64,000 bases of DNA. It comes from Allobosea psychrotolerans. GTDB taxonomy: Bacteria > Pseudomonadota > Alphaproteobacteria > Rhizobiales > Beijerinckiaceae. The notes under the pieces were generated by a model. It was given only the letters and a program-made list of their open reading frames with translations. It did no database searches and had not been told where the DNA came from. The stretch spans positions 1-64,000 of the forward strand of contig NZ_PQFZ01000024.1 in assembly GCF_002917105.1 (NCBI RefSeq). Direction: 5' to 3'. The position numbers were made by a program, and so were the translations under genes. How positions within the stretch are numbered: position 1 is the first letter of the stretch; every line of letters begins with the position of its first letter. Below are positions 34,796 to 43,723 of the stretch, piece after piece.

Positions 34796-35455
34796 ATGCC
34801 GGAAATCTCGCTGGCTGAACGGGGCGATGCCGTTCGCGAAGCGACCGAGTATGGCGAGCGCGATTCCGCCCGGGCCGGGGACGACATCAAATCCGCGGTC
34901 GATATCGGCGCCCACCTGCTGAAGCTGCGCAAGAGCCGGGGGCTGACGCTCCAGGAGGTCAGCGCGCTGACCGGTGTCTCGGCATCGGCGTTCTCGAAGA
35001 TCGAACGCAACGAATTGTCGCCGACGATCTCGACCATGCAGAGGATCGCGCAGGGGCTCGGCGTCGAACTCGTCACCCTGCTGACCGACCAGGACAACAG
35101 CGTCGGCGCCTTCGGCGGCCGGCGCAGCATCAGCCGCGCCGGCGCGGGCAGCCGGCATACGACCGGCACCTGCAACAATGTGCTGCTCTGCGCCGACCTG
35201 AAGAACAAGCGCGCCACCCCGATCCTGACCACGGTGACGGCGCGCTCCCCCGACGAGTACCCGGCCTGGGCCAAGTCGGAGGCGGAGATCTTCGTGATGG
35301 TGCAGGAAGGCACGCTGGTCGTGCACAGCCGCCTCTACGAGCCGCTGGAACTGAACAAGGGCGACTCGGTCTATTACGACGCCACGACCGAGCACACCTG
35401 GACCTCGAAGGGCCCCACCAACGCCGTGGTGCTCTGGGTTCTCGTCGACCTCTGA
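34796..35455 (+). CDS. XRE-family regulator with C-terminal cupin domain
   Basis: A 219-residue transcription factor. Residues about 37-92 form a lambda-repressor-like helix-turn-helix (LLKLRKSRGLTLQEVSALTG, then SASAFSKIERNELSPTISTM). Residues about 130-219 form a cupin barrel (EAEIFVMVQEGTLVVHSRLY, LNKGDSVYYDATTEHTW) that probably binds the effector. This architecture is common for local regulators of amino acid and amine catabolism. It is divergent from the nine-gene catabolic run and 175 bp upstream of hyuA, so it may govern either or both. The first 35 residues are charged and non-conserved. Confidence 0.9.
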   Translation: MPEISLAERGDAVREATEYGERDSARAGDDIKSAVDIGAHLLKLRKSRGLTLQEVSALTGVSASAFSKIERNELSPTISTMQRIAQGLGVELVTLLTDQDNSVGAFGGRRSISRAGAGSRHTTGTCNNVLLCADLKNKRATPILTTVTARSPDEYPAWAKSEAEIFVMVQEGTLVVHSRLYEPLELNKGDSVYYDATTEHTWTSKGPTNAVVLWVLVDL

Positions 35456-35630
35456 AGGTGAGCGTGCGGTGCGGTTTCCGCCGCGCCCGCTCCCGGCCAG
35501 CCCCGACCGCGCTGCCCCTTCGCGCTGGCATGCGGCTGGCGCGCGCCCCCTATCCCATCGCCGCACGCGAAAAATCCTATTCGCCTGCGCGCCGCCAGTG
35601 GAAGCTGGGGGATAGGCTCTGGAGGTTTCA

Positions 35631-37679
35631 ATGGGTTATCGGGTCGGCGTCGATATCGGCGGATCATTCACGGATTTCGCGCTGTTCGACGAGAATACGC
35701 AGAGCCTCAAGACGCTGAAGGTGTTCTCGCGGCCAGACGAGCCGGGCGCGGAGGTGCTCGAAGGCGTCAGGCTCGTCGGCGAGCGCTACGGCATCAAGCC
35801 CGGCGACATCTCCTATTTCACCCATGGCACGACCGTGGGCATCAACACGGTGATCCAGCGCAAGGGGTTGAAGCTCGCCTTATTCACCACCGAGCATTTC
35901 CGGGATGTGCTGGAGGTCGCCCGCCTCAAGATCCCGAACATGTACAACCTGCTCTCGAAGCGGCCGGAGCCATTGATCCCGCGCGACCGCGTCTTCGGCG
36001 TCGTGGGCCGCATGAAGGCGGACGGGAGCGAGGAAACGGCGCTCGACGAGGCGAGCATCGCCCGCGCCGTGGCCGGCGCCCAGGCGGCTGGCGCGGAGGG
36101 CATCGTCGTCTCGCTGCTGCACTCCTACCGCAATGCCGGCCATGAGCGCGCCGTCAAGGCAATCGTCGAGCGCCTGGCGCCCGAGATCCCGGTGTTTCTC
36201 TCCAGCGAGACCTGGCCGATCATCCGCGAATATGAGCGCACCATCACGGCGGCGATCGGCGCCTATGTGCAGCCGCGTGTCGCGCATTATCTCGGCTCGC
36301 TGCAGGCAGCGTTGAAGAATGCCGGCGTCACGGTCGATCCGCGCCTGACCAAGTCGAATGGCGGCGTGATGACCGCCGAGCAGGGCAAGAGCGAGTGCGT
36401 GCAGATGATCCTGTCCGGCACGGCCTCGGGCGTGATCGGCGCGGCCTATGTCGCGGAGGTCTGCGGCATCAAGCACTGCATGAGCCTCGACATCGGCGGC
36501 ACCTCGGCGGATGTCGCGATCATCATCGACGGCCAGCCGCAATATGGCGTCGGCGAGCAGATCGGCGAGTTCCAGATCCATATCCCGTCCGTCTCGGTAA
36601 GCTCGATCGGCGAAGGCGGCGGCTCGATCGCCTGGGTCGATGCGCAAGGCGTGCTCAAGGTCGGCCCCGAAAGTGCCGGCTCACGGCCTGGACCGGCCTG
36701 CTATGGCCGCGGCGGCACGCGCGCCACGATCACCGACGCCTTTGCCGCGCTCGGCCTCGTCGGGCTTTCGGAGATCGGCTATTCCGCCGTGACGATCGAC
36801 CGCGACAAGGCCCGCGCGGTTGTCGGCGCGCTCGCCGAAAAGCTCGGCCGCAGCATCGAGGAGACGGCGGAGGCGATCATCCGCATCGCCGTCTCCGGGA
36901 TGTATTCGGATGTCAGCGCGCTGGTCTCGCGTTTCGGGATCGACCCGCGCGATTTCTCCTGCCTCGCCTTCGGCGGAGCCGGCCCGATGATGGGCTGTTT
37001 CCTCGCTCGCGAACTCAACATGCGCGAGACGGTGGTGCCGCCGACCCCTGGCGTGCTCTCGGCGCTCGGCGGCCTGATCGCCGACATCAAGAGCGACTTC
37101 ATCAAGACGCTCTATGCCGATCTCGCCCCGGCCACCGGCGCGATCATCCGCGACGAGTTCGAGACCTTGAAAGGAAAAGCGCTCGCCTGGCTGCATGTCG
37201 ACCAGGGCTATGCCGGCGAGCACCGGCTGACCTATTCGGCCGAGATGCGCTATCGCGGCCAGTCCTTCGAGATCGACACGCCGCTCGATTCCACCGCCGT
37301 CGCGGCTGGAGACACGAAAGCGCTTGCCGCCGCCTTCCATGCCGAGCATGAGCGCGTCTATGGCCATGCCGATCCGACCGCCGCCGTCCAGGTCATCTCG
37401 CTGCGCCTGGTGATCTCGGGCAAGACCACCAAGCCGGAGTTCCGCCGCGTTGAGGCCGTATCCGAACCGGCGACGCCGCTCAGCCATGCCGAGGCCTGGC
37501 TCGACGGCGCCTATCGCTCGATCGCGGTGTTCAACCGCAACGACCTCAAGCCCGGCCAGCGCTTCGCCGGTCCCGCCGTCATAACCCAGGATGACTGCAC
37601 CACGATCGTGCCGCCCGGCCTGACCGTGCGCGTCGACGAATACGCCAACCTTCGCATCGTTTCGGAGATCGCACCGTGA
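35631..37679 (+). CDS. hyuA: Hydantoinase/5-oxoprolinase subunit A (HyuA-like)
   Basis: A 682-residue ATP-dependent amidohydrolase subunit with a GGAGG site 6 nt before the ATG. The N-terminal domain starts GVDIGGSFTDFALFD (6-20), an actin-like ATP site, and THGTTVGINTVIQRKG follows. The hydantoinase A domain has LDIGGTSADVAII and SIGEGGGSIAWVD, and GGAGP. The family hydrolyses cyclic amides (5-oxoproline, N-methylhydantoin) or carboxylates ketones at the expense of ATP, together with subunit B. Its stop overlaps the GTG start of hyuB. The substrate is not predictable from sequence. Confidence 0.92.
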   Translation: MGYRVGVDIGGSFTDFALFDENTQSLKTLKVFSRPDEPGAEVLEGVRLVGERYGIKPGDISYFTHGTTVGINTVIQRKGLKLALFTTEHFRDVLEVARLKIPNMYNLLSKRPEPLIPRDRVFGVVGRMKADGSEETALDEASIARAVAGAQAAGAEGIVVSLLHSYRNAGHERAVKAIVERLAPEIPVFLSSETWPIIREYERTITAAIGAYVQPRVAHYLGSLQAALKNAGVTVDPRLTKSNGGVMTAEQGKSECVQMILSGTASGVIGAAYVAEVCGIKHCMSLDIGGTSADVAIIIDGQPQYGVGEQIGEFQIHIPSVSVSSIGEGGGSIAWVDAQGVLKVGPESAGSRPGPACYGRGGTRATITDAFAALGLVGLSEIGYSAVTIDRDKARAVVGALAEKLGRSIEETAEAIIRIAVSGMYSDVSALVSRFGIDPRDFSCLAFGGAGPMMGCFLARELNMRETVVPPTPGVLSALGGLIADIKSDFIKTLYADLAPATGAIIRDEFETLKGKALAWLHVDQGYAGEHRLTYSAEMRYRGQSFEIDTPLDSTAVAAGDTKALAAAFHAEHERVYGHADPTAAVQVISLRLVISGKTTKPEFRRVEAVSEPATPLSHAEAWLDGAYRSIAVFNRNDLKPGQRFAGPAVITQDDCTTIVPPGLTVRVDEYANLRIVSEIAP

Positions 37680-39685
37680 AGCTCGACAACACCACGCTGC
37701 AGGTTCTCGCCAATTACTGCGCCGCCGCCGCCGAGAGCATGGGCTGGACGCTGATGCGTACCGCCTATTCGACCTTCGTGAAGGAGACCGAGGATTTTTC
37801 CTGCCAGGTCCTGACCCGGGACGGTTTGACCGTCGCCTCGCCCAAGACCTTCGGGGCGACCTGGTACACCGGCCTGGACTATGGCGGCGTGATCTCGCTC
37901 TTCGACTATGAGGAGGGCGATATCTACGTCACCAGCGATCCCTATACCGGCAATGTCGCGACCCATACGCCCGACCTGCACATGTGGAAGCCGGTCTTCC
38001 GCGACGGCGAGATCGTCGCCTTCGTCGGCAACCACATCCACAACACCGATGTCGGCGGCGCCGTGCCGGCGACGCTCTCGCGCACCCTGACCGAGATCCA
38101 GCAGGAGGGCCTGCGGATTCCGCCGATGCGCCTGATGCGCGGCGGCGTGCTGAACCAGGATCTGCTCGCCATCATCGCCCATAATGTGCGCCTGCCCGAG
38201 CAGAACTGGGGCGATCTCAACGCCCAGATCGCCTGCATCAATGTCGGCGAGCGCAAGATCCACGAGATCCTCGACCGCTTCGGCAAGGAGGACTTCATCG
38301 CCGGGCTCGACCAGTTGCTTGACTATGCCGAGAGCCAGGCGCGCGCCGTGATCGCGCAGATTCCCGATGGCGAGTATTTCTTCGCCGACTATGCCGACGA
38401 GGACCAGACGGGCGGCTACCCCGTGCGCGTCGCAGTCACGCTCAAGGTCCATGGCGATACGCTGACGGTCGATTTCACCGGCAGCGATCCCCAGCTCGCC
38501 TCCTCGCTCAACATGCCCACAGGCGGCAAGGAGCGCCATTCGCTGGTGACGGTCGGCACGGTTTATGCGCTCTACTGCCTGGACCCGACGATGATGCTGA
38601 ATGCCGGGCTGATGCGCCCGACGCGGGCCGTCCTGCCCGAAGGCACCGTCGTGAATGCGGTCAAGCCGGCGGCCGTGGGCATGCGCAGCCTGCTCTGCAA
38701 CCTGGCGCAGACAGTCACCATCGGCGCCTTCTGCCGCGCCGTGCCGGAGCGGCTGCCCGCCTCCCCGGGCAGCGCCGTCAGCATCATGAACGTCAAGACC
38801 AGCACCAAATCCGGCCAGCCGATCATGGCCTCGATCGGCCCGGTCGGCGGCGGCGCCGGCGGCAGCGCCTTCGGAGACGGGGCCGAGGGCAGCGGCGCCA
38901 ACCTCTCCTTCCTGAAGAACACGCCCGTCGAGATCAGCGAGGCGGAGATCCCGATCAAGATCCGCCGCTACGGGCTGGTGCCGGATTCCGGCGGCCCCGG
39001 CCGTCGCCGCGGCGGCACCGGGCTGGAGATGGAGTTCCAGCTCGACGCGCCGCAATCCCTGGTGACCGCGCGCAATCGCGACCGCTCGGTCTTCTCCGCC
39101 TGGGGGCTGGTCGGCGGCCGTTCGGGCGCCGTCTCGCGCTTCATCAAGAACCCCGGCACATCCAAGGCCGTCGATCTCGGCTCGCAGGACATCGTCCCTT
39201 GCGACCCCGGCGACATCATCCTGATCCAGGGGCCGGGCGCGGGCGGCTACGGCTCGCCGCTGGAGCGCCCGGTGGCCGACGTCCTGACCGATGTGAGGCG
39301 CGGGCTGGTCTCGGTGGAGCGGGCGCGCCTCGACTACGGCGTCGTCATCGGCCCGGAACTTGCGCTCGATGACGCCGCCACCGTCAGGCGCCGCGCGCAG
39401 ATGGCGGGAGATGCCGACAGCGCGGAGTTTGGCTACGGGCCGGGCCGCATCGCCTTCGAGACGGTCTGGACGCGCGGGCGCTATGCGGCGCTCACGCGCA
39501 TCCTCGCGCAGGTGCCGGTGACCTGGCGCTATTTCGTCAAGCACCAGATCTTCCACGTCATCAAGAGCCCGCCCGTGGAGGCTGGGCAAGGCGCAGCCGA
39601 TATCTACCGCGCCTATGAGGATGTCGTGGCGCGCTTCACCGACCTGCCGCGCGTGGCTCCCGAGGATGCGCGTGCAATGGCCTGA
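37676..39685 (+). CDS. hyuB: Hydantoinase/5-oxoprolinase subunit B (HyuB-like)
   Basis: A 669-residue catalytic subunit paired with HyuA, starting at a GTG within GTGA shared with the previous stop. The metal-binding and conserved segments are visible: MRTAYSTFVKETEDFSC, DPYTGNVATHTPDLHM, FVGNHIHNTDVGG and TVDFTGSDPQ. It is longer than the usual 520-600 residues because of a C-terminal extension after GPGAGGYGSPLERPVADVL (from about residue 520) of some 145 residues, including KHQIFHVIKSPPVEAG. The extension may form a regulatory or partner-binding part. It is convergent with the lysR gene 48 bp away. Confidence 0.92.
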   Translation: MKLDNTTLQVLANYCAAAAESMGWTLMRTAYSTFVKETEDFSCQVLTRDGLTVASPKTFGATWYTGLDYGGVISLFDYEEGDIYVTSDPYTGNVATHTPDLHMWKPVFRDGEIVAFVGNHIHNTDVGGAVPATLSRTLTEIQQEGLRIPPMRLMRGGVLNQDLLAIIAHNVRLPEQNWGDLNAQIACINVGERKIHEILDRFGKEDFIAGLDQLLDYAESQARAVIAQIPDGEYFFADYADEDQTGGYPVRVAVTLKVHGDTLTVDFTGSDPQLASSLNMPTGGKERHSLVTVGTVYALYCLDPTMMLNAGLMRPTRAVLPEGTVVNAVKPAAVGMRSLLCNLAQTVTIGAFCRAVPERLPASPGSAVSIMNVKTSTKSGQPIMASIGPVGGGAGGSAFGDGAEGSGANLSFLKNTPVEISEAEIPIKIRRYGLVPDSGGPGRRRGGTGLEMEFQLDAPQSLVTARNRDRSVFSAWGLVGGRSGAVSRFIKNPGTSKAVDLGSQDIVPCDPGDIILIQGPGAGGYGSPLERPVADVLTDVRRGLVSVERARLDYGVVIGPELALDDAATVRRRAQMAGDADSAEFGYGPGRIAFETVWTRGRYAALTRILAQVPVTWRYFVKHQIFHVIKSPPVEAGQGAADIYRAYEDVVARFTDLPRVAPEDARAMA

Positions 39686-39733
39686 CGGGTTTATCGGGGC
39701 GAGCCGGTTCAGAGCCGCCCGCCCCGGCCAGGC

Positions 39734-40660
39734 TCAGGCCGCCGAGGCACTTTCCCGCTCCGGCAGGCTGCGCGCCGAGAAATCGCAGCAGTCCTGCGCG
39801 ATGGCGGCGACGCGAGCTGCGAGCGGCGACAGGTCCCGGGCGCGATGCACGGCGAAATAGCGGATCGGCGGAATCGCGGGCTCCGTCCTGATCACGCGCA
39901 GAAGACCGCTCCTGATCTCGGGCGCGAAATAGCTTGCGGTCAGGAAGGTGACGCCCAGCCCCGAGGCCGCGAGCCCGGCGAGCACGTTCAGGCTGTTGCA
40001 CTGGACGACGCGGTTGATCTGCAGGCCGTTCGCCACCGCCCAGTCGAGCACCAGCCGCTGCAGGCCGGAACCCTGGGTCTGGCTCAGGATCGGATATTTC
40101 GCCATCTCGCCCAGCGGGATGCAGTCCTCGGCCGGGCCGAAGCCGGGCGCCGAGACCCATTCGAGCTGGACCGCCTGCAGCGGCACCGCCGTCAGATCGG
40201 GCGCCTGCGGCGGATCGAGCCCGATCACGAGATCGAGTTCATTCGCGGCCAGCTTGCCGAACAGGTCGATGCTCGCCGCCACCTCCGGCACCGGTACGAG
40301 GTTCGGATAGGCGCGCTTCATCGCGACGACGAGCTTGGGCAGCCAGGTCAGCGCGACGAGCTCGGTGGCGCCGAAGCGGAAGGGCCCCGAAAAGCTCGCC
40401 GGGCCGCTGGCCTCTTCACGGAAGCGCAGCTCCAGCGCCAGCATCTGCGCCGCGATCGGCAGGCTCGCCTCGCCGGCCCGGGTCAGCCGCAAGGCATGGC
40501 TCGCACGGTCGAACAGCGGCCCGTTGGTGACGGCTTCAAGCTCCAGGATCCGTTTCGAGATCGTGGACTGAGCTAGGTTGAGGCGCTGCGCCGCTTCGGT
40601 GAAGCCGCCCAGCGTCGCAGTCCAATAGAATGCCTCGAGCTGCTTCAGGCTGGCCGGCAT
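39734..40660 (-). CDS. LysR-family transcriptional regulator
   Basis: A 308-residue regulator with an N-terminal winged helix-turn-helix (LKQLEAFYWTATLGGFTEAA, LNLAQSTISKRILELE, about residues 5-45) and a periplasmic-binding-protein-like effector domain (about 92-300). It is divergent from the rraA-like operon, with a perfect 15-bp palindrome of LysR type in between, so it very likely controls that operon and itself. The effector is unknown; co-transcribed enzymes suggest an amino or oxo acid. Confidence 0.92.
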   Translation of the reverse strand: MPASLKQLEAFYWTATLGGFTEAAQRLNLAQSTISKRILELEAVTNGPLFDRASHALRLTRAGEASLPIAAQMLALELRFREEASGPASFSGPFRFGATELVALTWLPKLVVAMKRAYPNLVPVPEVAASIDLFGKLAANELDLVIGLDPPQAPDLTAVPLQAVQLEWVSAPGFGPAEDCIPLGEMAKYPILSQTQGSGLQRLVLDWAVANGLQINRVVQCNSLNVLAGLAASGLGVTFLTASYFAPEIRSGLLRVIRTEPAIPPIRYFAVHRARDLSPLAARVAAIAQDCCDFSARSLPERESASAA

Positions 40661-40722
40661 GGGGACCTCGCAATCGCGTGTGACCGCCGCCTCTTACCTC
40701 ATGAAGAAAAGCGATCGCTCTC

Positions 40723-40737
40723 GCGAATAATATTCGC
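40723..40737. promoter_or_regulatory. LysR-type palindrome GCGAATA-A-TATTCGC
   Basis: A perfect inverted repeat with 7-base arms in the 147-bp gap between the lysR gene and the rraA-like gene. It contains the T-N11-A type symmetry usual for LysR binding. A second, weaker pair TGTC-N8-GACA follows at about 40742-40757. Confidence 0.55.
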
Positions 40738-40807
40738 TTTCTGTCATTAATGCGACATCACATATTGGTTGTCGTCGAAACCATTTGTCTGACGCAGGCT
40801 CAAAACC

Positions 40808-41470
40808 ATGCCGCTGATCGGCCACCGCACCAACCCGAGCGCCCCCGCCGTTCCGGCCGCCATTCTCGATGCCTTTCGCGGCGCTGCCGTCGCGGTCATT
40901 TCCGACAATATGAACCGGCTGCACGGCACGAAGAGCCTCAAGCCCTATCATCGCGCGGGCCATCTGGTCGGCACCGCGGTGACGGTGAAGACGCGGCCCG
41001 GCGACAACCAGACCCTGCACAGGGCCTATGAATTCCTGCGCCCCGGCGACGTTCTGGTCGTCGATGGCGGCGGCGACGAGATCCAGGCCCTGGTCGGCGA
41101 GATCATGATGAGCCGCGCCAAGGCGATGGGCGTCGCCGGCTTCGTCATCGACGGTGCGATCCGCGATGTCGCGGCCTTCGTCGAGGCCGGTTTCCCCTGC
41201 TATGCGCGCAGCGTCACCCATCGTGGCCCCTACAAGACCGGGCCGGGCGAGATCAACGTGCCGGTCGCGATCGACGGCATGGTGGTGATGCCGGGCGATG
41301 TCGTGGTCGGCGATGCCGACGGCATCGTGACCTTCGACCGCACTGATGCCGCGGAATTGCTGGCGCTGGTGCGCGCGCAGGAGGCGCGCGAAGCCGGCGC
41401 GCTCACCGACATCGCCGAGGGGCGCCTCGACAAGCCCTATACCGGGATCGTCGAAAAGGCCGCGTCATGA
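40808..41470 (+). CDS. RraA-family protein, possible oxoacid aldolase/decarboxylase
   Basis: A 220-residue member of the RraA/HMG-aldolase family. Core residues ISDNMNRLHG (31-40), RPGDVLVVDGGGD (79-90), GEIMMSRAKAMGVAGFVIDG (97-116) and Arg119-Asp120 form the metal/pyruvate site known from 4-hydroxy-4-methyl-2-oxoglutarate aldolase. The acidic residue expected three positions after Asp120 is Ala, so the aldolase activity is not certain. The RNase E regulator role of E. coli RraA is unlikely in this operon context. It is translationally coupled (4-bp overlap) to an aminotransferase, which would supply its 2-oxoacid substrate. Confidence 0.82.
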   Translation: MPLIGHRTNPSAPAVPAAILDAFRGAAVAVISDNMNRLHGTKSLKPYHRAGHLVGTAVTVKTRPGDNQTLHRAYEFLRPGDVLVVDGGGDEIQALVGEIMMSRAKAMGVAGFVIDGAIRDVAAFVEAGFPCYARSVTHRGPYKTGPGEINVPVAIDGMVVMPGDVVVGDADGIVTFDRTDAAELLALVRAQEAREAGALTDIAEGRLDKPYTGIVEKAAS

Positions 41471-42687
41471 CCGTCTCCGCCATCCCGCTCTCGGCGCGCG
41501 TCCAGCGCATCAAGCCTTCGCCCAGCATGGTCGCGCGGATGCGCGCCCAGGAGTTGCGGGCGCAGGGCCGCGACATCATCGACCTCACCACCGGCGAGCC
41601 CGATTTCGACACGCCCCTCCACATCCAGCAGGCGGCGACCGCCGCGATGGCGGCCGGGGAGACCCGCTATTCCCCGGTCAACGGCACGCTGCGACTGCGC
41701 AAGGCGATCGCCGCGAAGTTCGAGCGCGAGAACGGCGTCAGCTACCCGCTCGACCAGATCGTCGTCGGCAGCGGCGCCAAGCAGATCATCTTCAACGCGC
41801 TCGCGGCGACATTGGGCGAAGGCGACGAGGTCATCGTGCCCGCGCCCTATTGGGTGTCCTATCCCGACATGGTGCTCGCCTGCGACGGCACGCCGGTGAT
41901 CGTGGCCTGCGGGGAAAACTCCGGCTTCAAGCTGACGCCGGAGGCGCTTGAGGCCGCGATCACGCCAAAGACGCGCTGGCTCCTGCTGAACACGCCCTCG
42001 AACCCGACAGGCGCCTTCTACTCGGCCACCGAGATGACGGCGCTGACCGAGGTGCTGCTGCGCCATCCGCAGGTGGCGCTGATGACCGACGACATCTACG
42101 AGCATATCCGCTTCGATGGCGGCGACCCGGTCTGCCCCGTGGCGATTGCGCCCGGGCTGCGCGAGCGCACGCTCCTGGTCAACGGCGTCTCCAAGACCTA
42201 CGCCATGACCGGCTTCCGCATCGGCTATGGCGCCGGCCCGAAACCGCTGGTGACGGCGATGAACGTCATCCAGTCGCAGACCACCTCGGCGGCGGCGGCC
42301 CCGAGCATGGCAGCGGCTGCGGCCGCACTCGAAGGCGACCAGAGCTTCGTCGGTGAAGCCCGCCTCGCCTATCGGGCCCGCCGCGACCGGGCGGTCGAAT
42401 TGCTCAATGCGATCGACGGCATCACCTGCCTCACGCCCGACGGCGCCTTCTATGTCTACCCGTCCTGCGCCGGGCTGATCGGCAGGAGGACGGCTGAGGG
42501 CCATGAACTGAAGAGCGATCTCGATGTCGCGCTTTATTTCCTGGAGGAGGCCGGCGTCGCCATGCTCGACGGTTCGGCCTATGGGCTATCGCCCTACCTG
42601 CGCCTGTCGATCGCGACATCTCTCGACGCGATCGAGGAGGCCTGCGCGCGGATGAAGCGCGCCAGCGACGCATTGCAACGATCATAA
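41467..42687 (+). CDS. PLP-dependent aminotransferase, class I/II (aspartate aminotransferase-like)
   Basis: A 406-residue fold-type I enzyme that exchanges amino groups between an amino acid and a 2-oxoacid. Motifs: TGEPDFDTP (42-50), GAKQIIFNAL, NTPSNPTGA (Asn179), the cofactor-contacting Asp in MTDDIYEHI (207-214), and Schiff-base Lys243 in VNGVSKTYAMTGFRIGYG. Full length and intact. It lies between the RraA-family gene (overlapping) and the binding-protein gene (19 bp), so it probably acts on the amino acid brought in by the importer. Confidence 0.92.
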   Translation: MTVSAIPLSARVQRIKPSPSMVARMRAQELRAQGRDIIDLTTGEPDFDTPLHIQQAATAAMAAGETRYSPVNGTLRLRKAIAAKFERENGVSYPLDQIVVGSGAKQIIFNALAATLGEGDEVIVPAPYWVSYPDMVLACDGTPVIVACGENSGFKLTPEALEAAITPKTRWLLLNTPSNPTGAFYSATEMTALTEVLLRHPQVALMTDDIYEHIRFDGGDPVCPVAIAPGLRERTLLVNGVSKTYAMTGFRIGYGAGPKPLVTAMNVIQSQTTSAAAAPSMAAAAAALEGDQSFVGEARLAYRARRDRAVELLNAIDGITCLTPDGAFYVYPSCAGLIGRRTAEGHELKSDLDVALYFLEEAGVAMLDGSAYGLSPYLRLSIATSLDAIEEACARMKRASDALQRS

Positions 42688-42706
42688 AAGAACAGGGGAC
42701 TAGACT

Positions 42707-43525
42707 ATGAAGCTGATTTCGATCCTGGGCCTTGCCGTCCTTCTCGCCGGCACCGCCACGACCGCGGCCAAGGCCGACCAGCTCGCCGAGATCAAGGCGC
42801 GCGGAAAGCTGATCTGCGGCACGCTCGGCACGGCCGAGCCGTTCTCCTTCCAGCACCCGCAGACTCGCCAGATCGTCGGCTACGACGTCGACATCTGCCA
42901 GAAGGTCGCGGATTCGCTCGGCGTGACGCTCGAACTGAAGCCGATCGCGGTGGAGGCCCGCATTCCCGAGCTGACGCAAGGCCGCGTCGACATTCTCGCC
43001 GCCAATCTCGGCTATACGCCCGAGCGCGCCCAGCAGATCGACTTCTCCTATTCCTATTTCGTCAGCCAGCAGAAGCTGATGGTCACCAAGGAATCGGGCA
43101 TCACCACGCTGGACAAGCTCGCCGGCAAGAAGGTCACGGCGCTGAAAGGCTCCTCCTCCGAGCAGGGCGTGCGCCGGCTGATCCCGACGGCGGAGACGGT
43201 GACCTTCCAGGACACCTCCTCGGCCTATCTCGCCTTGGTCCAGGACAAGGTCGACGCCTTCTGCGCCTCCGAACTGATCCTGGTGAAGCTGCGCCAGCAG
43301 AGCCAGGCCAAGACGCCGATGGTGGTGATCGAGAAGTCGCTCTTCGTCGAGCCCTGGGGGCTTGGCCTGCGTCGCGGCGAAACCGCCTTCAAGGACCATG
43401 TCAACGGCGTCCTGGCGAAGCTCGCCAGCTCCGGCGAGATCGACAAGGTCTTCTCGAAATGGCTGGGCGCCGGCACCGCCTTCGACATCAAGCGCGATTT
43501 CCCGATCGAAGAGATCAAGGGCTGA
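42707..43525 (+). CDS. Amino acid ABC transporter, substrate-binding protein
   Basis: A 272-residue family-3 periplasmic binding protein. The signal peptide covers residues 1-23 with cleavage after AKA. Conserved features are KARGKLICGTLGTAEPFSFQ (Arg and the ligand cleft), VGYDVDICQKVADSLGV and LTQGRVDILAANLGYTPERAQQIDFSYSYF, where the Arg/Asp-type contacts bind the amino acid alpha groups. It is followed by a long palindromic repeat before the permease genes. Confidence 0.93.
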   Translation: MKLISILGLAVLLAGTATTAAKADQLAEIKARGKLICGTLGTAEPFSFQHPQTRQIVGYDVDICQKVADSLGVTLELKPIAVEARIPELTQGRVDILAANLGYTPERAQQIDFSYSYFVSQQKLMVTKESGITTLDKLAGKKVTALKGSSSEQGVRRLIPTAETVTFQDTSSAYLALVQDKVDAFCASELILVKLRQQSQAKTPMVVIEKSLFVEPWGLGLRRGETAFKDHVNGVLAKLASSGEIDKVFSKWLGAGTAFDIKRDFPIEEIKG

Positions 43526-43554
43526 AGGCCTGAGAGACCGTTCGGAAGCTCCCT

Positions 43555-43675
43555 GAGCCCTCATCCTGAGGAGCGGGCGTAAGCCCGCGTCTCGAAGGAT
43601 GCTCCAGGAGTCTCCGGAACCATCTGGAACATCCTTCGAGACGCCGCGTGCCGCGGCTCCTCAGGATGAGGGCTC
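43555..43675. repeat. 121-bp palindromic repeat, copy 1, inside the importer operon
   Basis: Outer 20-bp arms (43555-43574 and 43656-43675) are exactly complementary, beginning GAGCCCTCATCC. Inner 15-bp arms GCGTCTCGAAGGATG (43587-43601) and CATCCTTCGAGACGC (43630-43644) are also perfect. Between them are small side hairpins such as GCGGGC-GTAA-GCCCGC. The predicted RNA is a cross-shaped, very stable fold. A second copy is at 51951-52067. Located between the binding-protein and permease genes, it may protect the upstream transcript. Confidence 0.85.
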
Positions 43676-43723
43676 GAATTTCCAAATGGGTTCCAAGGCC
43701 TAGCTGCCAGGGGGCGGTGCGCG

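Noticed and set aside
37511..39589. 692-codon open frame on the minus strand opposite hyuB
   Set aside because: It is antisense to a well-conserved enzyme, with no motifs and no start signal.
40808..41470. RNase E inhibitor RraA
   Set aside because: Family membership is clear, but the tight operon with an aminotransferase and amino acid importer fits a metabolic aldolase/decarboxylase role better.
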